A stretch of DNA of 44,246 nucleotides from DAOQAU01 sp964640325 (lineage in GTDB: Bacteria > Cyanobacteriota > Vampirovibrionia > Gastranaerophilales > Gastranaerophilaceae). The DNA lies in assembly GCA_964640325.1 (NCBI GenBank), contig CAZXID010000016.1, positions 1-44,246 on the forward strand, in the 5' to 3' direction. The notes below the pieces were generated by a model. The model was not told where the DNA came from. It did no database searches and saw only the letters and a program-made list of their open reading frames with translations. This document shows, piece by piece, positions 30,576 to 39,727 of this stretch; the first letter of the stretch is position 1, and every line of letters begins with the position of its first letter. The position numbers were made by a program, and so were the translations under genes.

Positions 30576-31499
30576 CTAAACCTTATCCTTATTTACTTTA
30601 GGCACTATTTCAGCCTTTTTTATATTAATCAAATTATTTATTTTAAAAATAGTTTTTTTGTGAATTTCATCATAATCGGCATATCCTAAAAAGGTCTCCA
30701 AATCAGTTTTAAGGGTTGTTATATCATCGTATTTTTTTAAAACCCCGTCAACTGACATTGAAACATCACCGGTTTCTTCAGACACCACCAGACAACCCGA
30801 ATCACTTGTTTCGGATGTTCCGATTGCGGCTCTGTGTCTTGTTCCGTATTTCCAGCTTAATTTAGGGTCTTCGGTCAAAGGAAGCAAAACTCCCGCTGAG
30901 AGTATTTTATCGTCTTTAATTACAACGGCTCCGTCATGAAGCGGAGTGTTCGGGTGAAATATTGTCAAAAGCAGCTCTGTTGTGACATCGGCGTTTAGTT
31001 TTGTGCCGACATCAAAATAAGTCGAGGCATTCATCTCTTTTTGAAAAACAATAAGCGCGCCTATCCTTGATTTTGAAAGGTATTTAACCGCTTCTATGAC
31101 TTCTTTTATAACATTTATATTTTCTTTGTTGTTTGAATTTTTCCAAAAACTTCTGCTGATAAAGCCGGGTTGTCCTAAGTATCCTAAAAATCTTCTCAAT
31201 TCAGGTTGAAATACAACAATTAAGCTCAAAGCGACTAATGCTACCATTGATTTTATGAATACTCCGAGGATTTGAAGTCCCAGACTTATGAATATTTCAC
31301 TTGTAACCCAAGCGATTAGAAGAAAAACCATCCCTTTTACAAGTTTTTCTGATTGTGTGTTTTTAATAAATTTTCTGTAGAAAGCAAAAAGCATTACAAA
31401 AATTACAAAAACTTCAATAAAATCAAGCCAATTTAAGGACCATTTAATTGCATTCAATTGAGAGTGTAAAGATGTAAAAAGAGAATTTAAAATCATCAT
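30576..31499 (-). CDS. cdaA: Diadenylate cyclase CdaA (c-di-AMP synthase)
   Basis: The 307-residue protein has three N-terminal membrane helices (about 26-100) and a cytoplasmic DAC domain with the two diagnostic motifs DGA (189-191, in PLHDGAVVI) and RHR (221-223, in TRHRAAIG). It condenses two ATP into c-di-AMP, a second messenger linked to osmotic balance and cell-wall homeostasis. The ATG overlaps the lysA stop (ATGA), giving tight coupling to diaminopimelate/lysine metabolism. The C-terminal 45 residues are a Lys/Asp-rich extension. I recall the lysA-cdaA order from cyanobacteria, which supports the suggested lineage. Confidence 0.95.
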   Translation of the reverse strand: MMILNSLFTSLHSQLNAIKWSLNWLDFIEVFVIFVMLFAFYRKFIKNTQSEKLVKGMVFLLIAWVTSEIFISLGLQILGVFIKSMVALVALSLIVVFQPELRRFLGYLGQPGFISRSFWKNSNNKENINVIKEVIEAVKYLSKSRIGALIVFQKEMNASTYFDVGTKLNADVTTELLLTIFHPNTPLHDGAVVIKDDKILSAGVLLPLTEDPKLSWKYGTRHRAAIGTSETSDSGCLVVSEETGDVSMSVDGVLKKYDDITTLKTDLETFLGYADYDEIHKKTIFKINNLINIKKAEIVPKVNKDKV

Positions 31500-32824
31500 T
31501 TATCCAATCTGGCGGGTAACAAGTCATGAGAAAGCAGGTCGTCCAAACTTTCCCTTCTTACTATCATATCAGATTGTGAATTATTTACAAGTACCGCAGC
31601 GGGTTTTTGAAAGCGATTATAGTTACTTGCCATTGAGTAATTGTAAGCTCCTGTGTTGAAAACACACAATATATCGCCTTCTTCAAGCTCAGGCAAATTT
31701 ATATCTTTAATCAAAATGTCTCCGGATTCACAAAATTTTCCTGCGATTGTAACTTTTTGTGAACAGTCTTGTTCAGGTTTGTTAGCTACTTGCGCAGTGT
31801 ATTCCGCCTGATACATACTCGGGCGGGGATTATCAGCCATCCCACCATCCACAGACCAATATAGAGTGCCGTTTGGAACTTGTTTTGAACTGCCTACCGT
31901 GTATAAAGTTACACCCGAGGTGGATATTATGCTTCTGCCCGGTTCAAGATAAAGAAGAGGAGCCGGAATATTGTGTTTTTTAATGCTTTTGTTCAAAGTA
32001 TTTATTACCAACTCTCCGATTTCAAAAACAGAAGGCGGAAGGTCAGTTGGAACATATTTTACGCCTAACCCGCCTCCGATATTGATTTCATCAAGTAAAA
32101 TATTGAATTTTTCTTTTACATAGACAATTTCTTTTATCAGAATATCAATTTCATCTTCAAAAATTTGTGTTTCAAAAATTTGGGAGCCGACATGGGTGTG
32201 AAAACCTTTTAAATTGATTTTTGGATATTGTTCAATTATAAGTTCAATCGCATCGTGGATTTGTGACAGGTCAAATCCGAATTTCGAATCAAGATTTCCT
32301 GTTTGGATGTATTCGTGCGTGTGGCACTCTATTCCGGGTGTAATTCTTAGCAAAATATCCACTTTTTTATTGTGTTTTTTGGCAATTTCATTTAACAAAG
32401 AAAGCTCAAGAAAATTGTCAACGGAGATTCTTCCCACGCCAAGTTCAAGTGCCATGTCAAGCTCGTCGTAAGATTTGTTGTTGCCGTTAAAAAGGACACA
32501 GGACATATCAACTCCTGTTTTGTAAATAGTATAAATTTCTCCGCCCGAAACAGCATCAAAGCCGAAACCTTCGGCATTTACAACTTTTGCGACCGCTTTT
32601 GTCATAAGAGCTTTTGAGGCGTAGAGCATTTTAACTCTCTTATAAGAAGAAAATGCCTCTTTATATTCCCTGCAAATTGTTCTTAGGGTTTTTTCATCAA
32701 TTACGTAAAGCGGGGTTTCGTATTTCTGTGCTAAATCCACTAAATCACAGCCCCCTATTGAGAGGTTGCCGTTTTTGTTTATGCAGGTAGTTAACGGTTT
32801 AATGTACTGGTTTGTGCTCAACAT
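31496..32824 (-). CDS. lysA: Diaminopimelate decarboxylase
   Basis: The 442-residue fold-type III PLP enzyme has PLP lysine K71 in MLYASKAL, HTHVGSQI, the glycine-rich GGGLGV phosphate loop, EPGRSI and the active-site CESGD motif from the other subunit. It decarboxylates meso-diaminopimelate to L-lysine and so draws on the same precursor as peptidoglycan. AAGGA precedes the ATG. It lies 14 bp after the TolC-type gene and overlaps cdaA, so it bridges the efflux and the c-di-AMP genes in one minus-strand run. Confidence 0.97.
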   Translation of the reverse strand: MLSTNQYIKPLTTCINKNGNLSIGGCDLVDLAQKYETPLYVIDEKTLRTICREYKEAFSSYKRVKMLYASKALMTKAVAKVVNAEGFGFDAVSGGEIYTIYKTGVDMSCVLFNGNNKSYDELDMALELGVGRISVDNFLELSLLNEIAKKHNKKVDILLRITPGIECHTHEYIQTGNLDSKFGFDLSQIHDAIELIIEQYPKINLKGFHTHVGSQIFETQIFEDEIDILIKEIVYVKEKFNILLDEINIGGGLGVKYVPTDLPPSVFEIGELVINTLNKSIKKHNIPAPLLYLEPGRSIISTSGVTLYTVGSSKQVPNGTLYWSVDGGMADNPRPSMYQAEYTAQVANKPEQDCSQKVTIAGKFCESGDILIKDINLPELEEGDILCVFNTGAYNYSMASNYNRFQKPAAVLVNNSQSDMIVRRESLDDLLSHDLLPARLDK

Positions 32825-32838
32825 TATTTTTTCCTTGT

Positions 32839-34311
32839 TTATGTCTCTAAATCTATGCTTTCATCGTCATCGGTTATAATATTTTTTCCTATCGCTCTTT
32901 CAAGTTTTGCTTTGGCTGAATTATATTCGTAAAGGGCTTTATAATAACTTAACTGTGCTGCTTGATAAGAATTTTGCGCATCTTTTAATTCGGTCGGATT
33001 CCCCACGCCGACTTTGTATCGCCCGAATGACAGGTCATAGTTTTCTTTTGCTTGTTTAACCTGCAAAAATGCAACCGGAAGCTGGTTTTTCTTTTCGTAT
33101 AGCATTAAATATGATTGTTGAATTTCCAAATAAATATTGTTTTTTGTAATCTGAGCGTTTGCAATTTCTCTGTCGTATAGAGAATGTGCCTCTTTAATCT
33201 GGTTTTTAATTAACATTCCGTTAACTGTGGGGAAGTTTAAATAAACACCATAATTATAGCCGTAAGTTTCGTTAATCTGCTCGCCGCCTCTTGCGTAAGA
33301 GCCCGATGCTTCAAGAGTCGGGAAATAGGCTTTTTTCGCTAATTTTACTGCCTGATTTGCTTCCTGAACTTTTATTTCTGCCAGTTTTAATTCCGGTCGG
33401 GACTCTTTTGCGAGTTCAAATGCTTTATTCATGCTCATAGTAATCGGGTTGAATTTTAGACGTTCCTGAATATTATATTTGTTTATATAAGGAACTCCCA
33501 TTACGTTGTTTAAGGTTGCAACAGCTAAATCTATTGAATTTTCCGCCTGAATTAAGTTTAATTTTGCATTACTTAAATTAACTTCCGCAATAGTGACGTC
33601 AACTTTGGGGTTCATTCCTATTTCATAAAAAGCCTTTGCCTGATTGTAAAACATCTCGTATTTTTGAACCGTATCTTGTGCGACATTTCTGTTTTCATAG
33701 GCAAAAAGAAGATTGTAATAAGCATCTTTTGTTTGGCAAATGACATCGTTTACAATCGCAGTTAGAGAGGTTTTATAAGCTTCATAGTCTAATTTTTTTA
33801 TTGTAACGGTGTTTTGGGTAACCCCAAAGTCATATAGCATTTGGGAAACGCTTACTTGACCTAAAAGATAATAATTAAAAGCGTTTGTATTGCCAATCAT
33901 TGCGGCAGTTTGAAGATTCCTGGTTTTTGTGTAACCGGATTGCCAATCAAGCTCGGGAAAATAGTTTGACCAGGCTTGAGCAATCCTTGCATGCGAAGCC
34001 AAAGCCTCATTGAGTGCGGCCTTGATTCTAGGGTTGTTGCCCAAAGCCAGTTTTATACATTCGCTCAAAGTAATGTCTATTGTTTTTTGGACAGAGCCTT
34101 CGATTAAAAGTGTTTTTTCCTGTTTGTCCGCATTCGTTTCAACGGGCGAAACCTGAGCATCTGCAGGATATTCTTCTTTTAAAATTGAATTTCCCAGTGT
34201 TTCATCTAATATTTTTTCACTTTTAGTGGCCTTGAGCCCGAAAGCAAAAGTCGGCAACATGCTAAAAGCAAATATTATAAATATTAAAATTAATTTTTTA
34301 AGTGATTTCAT
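32839..34311 (-). CDS. TolC-family outer membrane efflux protein
   Basis: The 490-residue protein has a signal peptide (MKSLKKLILIFIIFAFSMLPTFAFG). Two OEP repeats follow, recognisable by 'LSECIKLALGNNPRIKAALNEALASHARIAQAWSNYFPEL' in outline near residue 85 and a second 'AFELAKESRPELKLAEIKVQEANQAVKLAKKAYFPTLEASGSY' near residue 290. Long coiled-coil helices and beta strands follow, ending in an acidic tail. It would form the trimeric outer-membrane channel of the adjoining RND pump, which shows that the organism has an outer membrane. Its ATG overlaps the stop of the pump gene (ATGA). Confidence 0.95.
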   Translation of the reverse strand: MKSLKKLILIFIIFAFSMLPTFAFGLKATKSEKILDETLGNSILKEEYPADAQVSPVETNADKQEKTLLIEGSVQKTIDITLSECIKLALGNNPRIKAALNEALASHARIAQAWSNYFPELDWQSGYTKTRNLQTAAMIGNTNAFNYYLLGQVSVSQMLYDFGVTQNTVTIKKLDYEAYKTSLTAIVNDVICQTKDAYYNLLFAYENRNVAQDTVQKYEMFYNQAKAFYEIGMNPKVDVTIAEVNLSNAKLNLIQAENSIDLAVATLNNVMGVPYINKYNIQERLKFNPITMSMNKAFELAKESRPELKLAEIKVQEANQAVKLAKKAYFPTLEASGSYARGGEQINETYGYNYGVYLNFPTVNGMLIKNQIKEAHSLYDREIANAQITKNNIYLEIQQSYLMLYEKKNQLPVAFLQVKQAKENYDLSFGRYKVGVGNPTELKDAQNSYQAAQLSYYKALYEYNSAKAKLERAIGKNIITDDDESIDLET

Positions 34312-37300
34312 TGTTGTTTTCTCTTTGAAATAAATTCTCCAACATTATCTTTCATTTTTTCTATTGCGACAAAAAATGCAGGAACAAGCATTGTGCCTAT
34401 AAGTGCAACTGTAATCATTCCGCCGAATACTGTAATTCCTATTGAACGCCTGCTTGCCGAGCCCGCGCCCGATGCAAAAACCAACGGCAACATCCCCAAA
34501 ATAAATGCAATAGCCGTCATCATAACAGCTCTGAATCTTAATTTTGCCGCTTCCATTGCCGCATCGTTATAGTGCATTTTTAAGTTCTCTTTAGCCTCTT
34601 TTGCAAACTCAATAATCAAAATGGCCTGTTTTGTGCTTAACCCGATTAACATAACCAAACCAATTTGGGAATATATGTCAAGCGAATATCCAAACACATA
34701 CTGGAATAATAATCCGCCCATAATCGCGATGGGTGAAATTAACATAACTGCAATCGGTAAGGTCCAGCTTTCATAAAGCGCAACAAGGAATAAATATACA
34801 AATATCAAAGCGGTTGCGAGTATAAATCCTATTTGTCCGCTTGATTCCTGCTCCTGTAAAGAAATACCTGACCATGCATAGCCCATGTCTTTTGGTAAAA
34901 TTTGGTCAGACAGTTTTTCCATTGCCTGCATTGCTTTACCCGAACTTATTCCCTTTGCGGCGCTTCCGTTCATCGTAACGGCTTTGTACATGTTAAATCT
35001 TGTTATAGTGTAAGGTCCGACAACATCTTTAAGTTTGACAACTGAGGTTAGAGGGACCATTTTGCCGCTCATATTTTTTACAAATATTTTATCAATGTCT
35101 TGTTGTTTTGCCCTGAATTCATCTTGTGCCATCATCATAACCCTAAAAACACGACCGTATTTGTTAAAGTCATTTACATAAGTCTGCCCGAAATTCGCGG
35201 CAAGTGTTGTGTAAATTTCCTGAATGGTTACGCCTTGGGCCATTGCTTTTGAGGTATCAATATCAAACATCAATTGCGGTAAATTTGCCGTATATTGAGT
35301 ATAAACACTTGAAAGAGAAGGGTTTTTGTTCGCATCTGCAACAAATTTCATTGATTCTAAATATAAATCCTGCGGGCTTCTTTCGCCTTTGTCCAAAAGT
35401 TGGTATTCAAAGCCTCCGAACATTCCCAGCCCCGGAATTGAAGGCGGCGAAAAAGATACAATGACAGCTGAAGGGTAGTTGCCGAAATCTTGTCTTATCT
35501 TGCCGATTATTCCGTTTGCCGAAAGTTTTGCTCCGTGGCGTTTAGACCAATTATCTAAAATTGAAACAATTAGTGCCGTATTTTCGCCTGAAAAACCAAC
35601 CAAAGAAATAGTTTCATCTACTCCTTTATAAGTTTGGATTCTTTTTTCGACTTCTTTTGTTATAATATCTGTTCTTGAAGCCGAAGACCCGTCGGGTAGT
35701 TGGATTTGAGTAAATATAGCTCCTTTATCTTCTTCGGGTAAAAAGCTTGTGGGAATAATTTTAAACAACAGAGCTGTTACTAAAACGAAAATTCCAAACA
35801 GAAACATAGTGTTTTTTGTATTATCAACGAAGTATTTTGCACCTGCCAAATACTTATTTCTGACTTCGTTAAACCATTGATCAAATTTAACCAAAAATTC
35901 TATTTCTTTAAATTGATCTTTTGATTTTAAGACGGTAGAGCATAAAGCAGGAGCAAGAGAAAGCGCTACAATGGTTGATAAACCTATAGAAACCGCAATG
36001 CAAACCGCAAATTGTTGGTACATTCTTCCCGTAACACCCGGCATGAAACACACAGGCACAAAAACCGCCATTAAGACAAGAGAAGTTGCAATAACAGCCC
36101 CCGAAACTTCTTTCATGGTTATTTCCGTTGCCTCTTTAGGGTTGACCCCTTCTTGAATATGCCTTTGAACGTTTTCCAACACAACAATCGCATCGTCAAC
36201 GACAAGCCCTACAGCTAAAACCAGTCCAAAAAGCGTTAATAAATTTATTGAAAATCCGAACAAGTCTATGAATATAAAAGTTCCTATTAAAGAAACAGGA
36301 ATGGCAAAGAAGGGAATCATAGCCGCTCGCATACTGCTTAAGAAAACATAGGTTACAATAAGCACCAGCCCTATTGCCAAAAACATAGATTGTATAACTT
36401 CGTTAAGCGATTCTTGTACAAATTCGGTTTCATCTCTGTCAACGTGATATTCAAGCCCCGGCGGGAAAGTTTTGCTCAACTCGGCTAAGCGTTTTCTGAT
36501 TGTTTTGGCAAGCGCAATGGAGTTTGCTTCAGGAAGTTGTTTTACCATTATCATGGCGGTGTTTCTTCCTTGAATTCTTGAAAAGAACGAGTAGCTTTCG
36601 GCACCCAATTCTACTTTTGCAATATCTTTAATTTTAACCTGAGCGCCGTCGGGGCGAGAGCGAACAATTATATTCTCAAATTCTTCGGCATTTTTAAGTC
36701 GCCCGTGGGTTCTGAGAGTCAGCTTAACCATTTGTTTTTCTGACAAAGGCTCTATTCCTATGTCTCCTGCGGGGACTTGAGTATTTTGTTGTTGAATTGC
36801 CGAATAAACATCGGAAGTGGAAATTCCCAATGCTGCCATTTTTGTCGCATTAAGCCAAATTCTCATTGAATAATCGGCAGAGCCGAAAACATTTACATCA
36901 CTGACGCCGGGAATACGCGCAATTTCATCTTTTACATAAATTGAGGCATAGTTTGCAATAAATAGAGGGTCATAAGTATTGTCCGGAGAATTTACGCTTA
37001 TCATCAACAATCCCGGCCCACCAACGGTTTTTTTGACCATAAGCCCGTAGCGTCTTACGTCTTCAGGCAAGCGCGGAGTCACAAGCTGGAGTCTGTTTTG
37101 AATATTTATAACAGCCATATCAGGATCCGTGCCGATTTTGAAGAAAACATTTAAGGAATAACTGTCATTTTGGCTTGAAGATGTCATATAAATCATGTTT
37201 TCAACACCGTTAATTTGGGCTTCAAGCGGGGCTGCAACAGTAGCTTCAACAACATCAGAACTTGCCCCCGGATAAGATGCGCTTACAACGACTTGAGGCG

Positions 37301-37421
37301 GAGTTATCATAGGATATTCTTCCAAAGGTAGAGTGTTCATACAAATAAGCCCGGCAAGTACTATTACCAGTGAGATTACTATTGCAAATTTAGGTCGTTT
37401 TATAAATAAATTTGTATCCAT
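34308..37421 (-). CDS. RND multidrug efflux transporter (HAE1, AcrB-type)
   Basis: The 1037-residue inner-membrane pump has the twelve-helix RND layout: one helix at the start (FAIVISLVIVLAGLICM), a large periplasmic loop, helices 2-6, a second loop and the final helices. Proton-relay residues are seen as D409-D410 (GLVVDDAIVVLENV) and the Lys in GLSTKQAILIIEFA. The length and 'PLEEYPMITPPQVVVSASYPGAS' (in outline) are typical of hydrophobe/amphiphile exporters rather than metal pumps. It works with the membrane fusion protein encoded just upstream (3-bp gap) and the TolC-type channel downstream (4-bp overlap). Confidence 0.97.
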   Translation of the reverse strand: MDTNLFIKRPKFAIVISLVIVLAGLICMNTLPLEEYPMITPPQVVVSASYPGASSDVVEATVAAPLEAQINGVENMIYMTSSSQNDSYSLNVFFKIGTDPDMAVINIQNRLQLVTPRLPEDVRRYGLMVKKTVGGPGLLMISVNSPDNTYDPLFIANYASIYVKDEIARIPGVSDVNVFGSADYSMRIWLNATKMAALGISTSDVYSAIQQQNTQVPAGDIGIEPLSEKQMVKLTLRTHGRLKNAEEFENIIVRSRPDGAQVKIKDIAKVELGAESYSFFSRIQGRNTAMIMVKQLPEANSIALAKTIRKRLAELSKTFPPGLEYHVDRDETEFVQESLNEVIQSMFLAIGLVLIVTYVFLSSMRAAMIPFFAIPVSLIGTFIFIDLFGFSINLLTLFGLVLAVGLVVDDAIVVLENVQRHIQEGVNPKEATEITMKEVSGAVIATSLVLMAVFVPVCFMPGVTGRMYQQFAVCIAVSIGLSTIVALSLAPALCSTVLKSKDQFKEIEFLVKFDQWFNEVRNKYLAGAKYFVDNTKNTMFLFGIFVLVTALLFKIIPTSFLPEEDKGAIFTQIQLPDGSSASRTDIITKEVEKRIQTYKGVDETISLVGFSGENTALIVSILDNWSKRHGAKLSANGIIGKIRQDFGNYPSAVIVSFSPPSIPGLGMFGGFEYQLLDKGERSPQDLYLESMKFVADANKNPSLSSVYTQYTANLPQLMFDIDTSKAMAQGVTIQEIYTTLAANFGQTYVNDFNKYGRVFRVMMMAQDEFRAKQQDIDKIFVKNMSGKMVPLTSVVKLKDVVGPYTITRFNMYKAVTMNGSAAKGISSGKAMQAMEKLSDQILPKDMGYAWSGISLQEQESSGQIGFILATALIFVYLFLVALYESWTLPIAVMLISPIAIMGGLLFQYVFGYSLDIYSQIGLVMLIGLSTKQAILIIEFAKEAKENLKMHYNDAAMEAAKLRFRAVMMTAIAFILGMLPLVFASGAGSASRRSIGITVFGGMITVALIGTMLVPAFFVAIEKMKDNVGEFISKRKQQ

Positions 37422-37424
37422 CGT

Positions 37425-38594
37425 TTATTTTTTGCCTTCTTCGGGAGTTTGGTGTTTTTTAATTTTTTCCATAGTGTCTTTATCGACAATTTTAACGGGT
37501 CTGTCGGGGATGACTTTTTGAATTCCGTCAACCACAATCATATCGCCCTTTTTGAGTCCATCTGTGACAATCCAGTTATCTTTAAATTGTCCTGAAACTT
37601 TAATCTGCACAATGTGCGGAATGTCTTTTTCATCAACCGCATAAACATATTTCCCTTGAGGATTTTCCAAAACCGCAGTTTGTGGAACAATCGGAACATT
37701 TATTGTATTTTTTGAGTACACAACAACTTTTACAAAATCACCGTTTAGCAGTCTTGATTTAGGGTTTTGGAAAGTTGCGCGCATTGTAACCGTACCTGTG
37801 GTTTCATCGACTTTGTTGTCATGAAAATCTTGATTACCCTGTACTTCATACTTTTCTCCTGTAGGGAAAAATAAGTCAACTTTTCTGACAACATTTATGG
37901 CATCAATTTTTGTAAGTTGGTCGTAATCTTTAGAATCAATAGGAAAAGTTACATAAATAGGATTGTTGCTGTAAATTGTAGTTAATTCTCCCGCAGAAGG
38001 GTTTACGTAATTGCCCACTGTAACCGTAATCATTCCTACTTGTCCGTCAACCGGCGCTTTAATCCGTGTATAACCGTAATTTCTGAGCGCATCGCTTAGG
38101 GTTGCTTGATTTAGTGCTAATTGTGCGCTGAGGGCATCTCTTTGGGACAAAAGATTATCGTAAGCTGCTTTTGCTATGTAATCCTGTTTTACAAGTTCTT
38201 CGCCTCTTTTAAGCTGTTTTTCTGCATAAACAAGCTGAGCCTTTGTATTTGCTACATTGGCGCGAGCTTTTTTAACTGCCAAATACCATTCTTCGGGTTC
38301 AATTTCAAATAAAACCTGACCTTTTTTGACATAGTCGCCTTCTTGAAAGTAGCTTTTTGTCAGATATCCGTCAATTCTTGCAAGAACATCTATTCTGTAT
38401 TTGGATAAAATTCTGCCGGGGGCTTCCACCTGTTTTAGAACATCTGCGGTTTGGATTTCGCCCAAAACGACGCTTGGAGTTGCTGATTTTGCCATCATTT
38501 TGCCCATCATGATTTGCCCGTAAAGTGAAAATACAAACCTTGTAACTATCGCTGCTGCAATAATAGCAGAAATTATAATAATTTTTTTCTTCAT
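37425..38594 (-). CDS. RND efflux periplasmic adaptor (AcrA-type membrane fusion protein)
   Basis: The 389-residue protein has an N-terminal membrane anchor or signal (about 4-22, no lipobox seen). A biotinyl-lipoyl-like hairpin domain follows (RIDGYLTKSYFQEGDYVKKGQVLFEI and, after the coiled-coil hairpin, APVDGQVGMITVTVGNYV in outline), then a beta-barrel domain and a membrane-proximal domain (KYVYAVDEKDIPHIVQIKVSG..). It bridges the inner-membrane pump and the outer-membrane channel. It is the first gene of the acrA-acrB-tolC-type operon. On the minus strand CTATAAT about 35 bp upstream may be its -10 box. Confidence 0.95.
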   Translation of the reverse strand: MKKKIIIISAIIAAAIVTRFVFSLYGQIMMGKMMAKSATPSVVLGEIQTADVLKQVEAPGRILSKYRIDVLARIDGYLTKSYFQEGDYVKKGQVLFEIEPEEWYLAVKKARANVANTKAQLVYAEKQLKRGEELVKQDYIAKAAYDNLLSQRDALSAQLALNQATLSDALRNYGYTRIKAPVDGQVGMITVTVGNYVNPSAGELTTIYSNNPIYVTFPIDSKDYDQLTKIDAINVVRKVDLFFPTGEKYEVQGNQDFHDNKVDETTGTVTMRATFQNPKSRLLNGDFVKVVVYSKNTINVPIVPQTAVLENPQGKYVYAVDEKDIPHIVQIKVSGQFKDNWIVTDGLKKGDMIVVDGIQKVIPDRPVKIVDKDTMEKIKKHQTPEEGKK

Positions 38595-38691
38595 CTATCC
38601 TTATCTCCCCAATCAAACGGCTGTTTTAATTATAGCCCAAAAAAACACAAAGAAAAACATATTAATATTACTTAATGAGATTACGGAAAGA

Positions 38692-39405
38692 TTATTTTAA
38701 TGAGGTGAAAAATTCTTCGCCTTTTTGAGTAAGAGTGTATTCGCAGACCTCAGAAGTCCCTGTGTAATCGGGCACAACTTCTATCAATTCTTGCCTGATT
38801 GAATCCTGTAAAACAGAGTGGTCAATAACTTCAGATAAATTTTGCATAAGTTTTGAATTAACTTGTTTTAGGGTGAATCTGTCGGATTTTTCGTATTCGG
38901 ATAAGTAATAAGCCGCCATTAAAAAGTGATGGAGCTTGTCTTGAGACTCTTTAGAATTAACAAGTTCCAAAAAGGTTTTATCGTGTTTTTTTGGGGGGGC
39001 AAAGGAAGGTCTTTCAATCGTTTTTTCAAGTACTTTTTCAAAATCCGGCGCAGGTTCGGGTTCGGCTTTTTCTTCCTCGGGCGACTTTGGATTCTGAATC
39101 GAATTGATAGTTTTTAAAAGAGTTGAAGCCTTGTCAAAAACTTCTTTTGGTTCTTCTTGTACTTCTTCTTTTTTGTTTTTAGCCGATTTTGTTTCAACCT
39201 GTTTTTGAGGCTTTTTTGTGGGTGTTTTTTCTTCTTTTATGGGTGGCTTTGGCGCTTCTTTTGCAGGTTTTGTCGATGGTTGTTTACGGCTGTAATCAGA
39301 TGCCGCATCAACCCAAATTTTAAATTGTTTCTCTACAACAAGCTTGTCGTTTGTTGTGAATTCAACAATAATATCGCCTTTTTTAAATGTAAAAGAATAT
39401 TTCAC
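38692..39405 (-). CDS. Unknown protein: small N-terminal module, Pro/Lys/Glu linker, winged-helix-like C-terminus
   Basis: The 237-residue protein has three parts. Residues 1-35 (MKYSFTFKKGDIIVEF...) closely resemble the whole 42-residue protein encoded just upstream. Residues about 40-145 are a low-complexity, disordered linker of Pro, Lys and Glu. Residues about 155-237 form a compact helical domain with 'LHHFLMAAYYL', 'RFTLKQVNSKL', 'DHSVLQDSIRQELIEVVPD' and 'CEYTLTQKGEEFF', the pattern of a winged-helix domain. No signal peptide is present. No family is recognised. It lies 22 bp after the small gene, so the two are one operon. Confidence 0.65.
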   Translation of the reverse strand: MKYSFTFKKGDIIVEFTTNDKLVVEKQFKIWVDAASDYSRKQPSTKPAKEAPKPPIKEEKTPTKKPQKQVETKSAKNKKEEVQEEPKEVFDKASTLLKTINSIQNPKSPEEEKAEPEPAPDFEKVLEKTIERPSFAPPKKHDKTFLELVNSKESQDKLHHFLMAAYYLSEYEKSDRFTLKQVNSKLMQNLSEVIDHSVLQDSIRQELIEVVPDYTGTSEVCEYTLTQKGEEFFTSLK

Positions 39406-39427
39406 TTAACCTGCCTCAAAATATAAG

Positions 39428-39556
39428 TTATTTTGAATTGTTTTTCATTATGTCTTCGCGCCATTTATTGAGTTGTTGCTCAACAAATTCAATATCATCA
39501 GATTTTAATTCTATTTCAATTTCGCCTTTTTTCATTTTAAATACGTATTCGTGCAT
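39428..39556 (-). CDS. 42-residue protein, stand-alone copy of the neighbour's N-terminal module
   Basis: The ATG at 39556 has AGGAG upstream on the minus strand, and the frame ends with TAA at 39428-39430. The product starts MHEYVFKMKKGEIEIEL and ends with a short acidic/basic helix. It aligns without gaps to residues 3-35 of the next protein (pattern Y-x-F-x-x-K-K-G-[DE]-I-x-[VI]-E, later V-E-x-Q-[FL]-x-K-W), so I consider it real and paralogous. The function is unknown. Confidence 0.75.
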   Translation of the reverse strand: MHEYVFKMKKGEIEIELKSDDIEFVEQQLNKWREDIMKNNSK

Positions 39557-39727
39557 CAATTTTCTCCTGTTTTGGTCGAATTTTAACAACATTATTATAA
39601 CTTAAAATTATTTTTTTCCAACAAATTATTAATTTTTTGAATTTATTGAAACATTTTTGATTTTTTTACATCGTAATATTATTGTGTAATAATATTTAAT
39701 AAGAAGAGAAACTTGAGGAGAAGTTTA

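Noticed and set aside
38926..39426. Phe/Gly/Arg-rich open frames opposite the 237-residue gene
   Set aside because: They arise from the Pro/Lys/Glu-rich linker read on the other strand.
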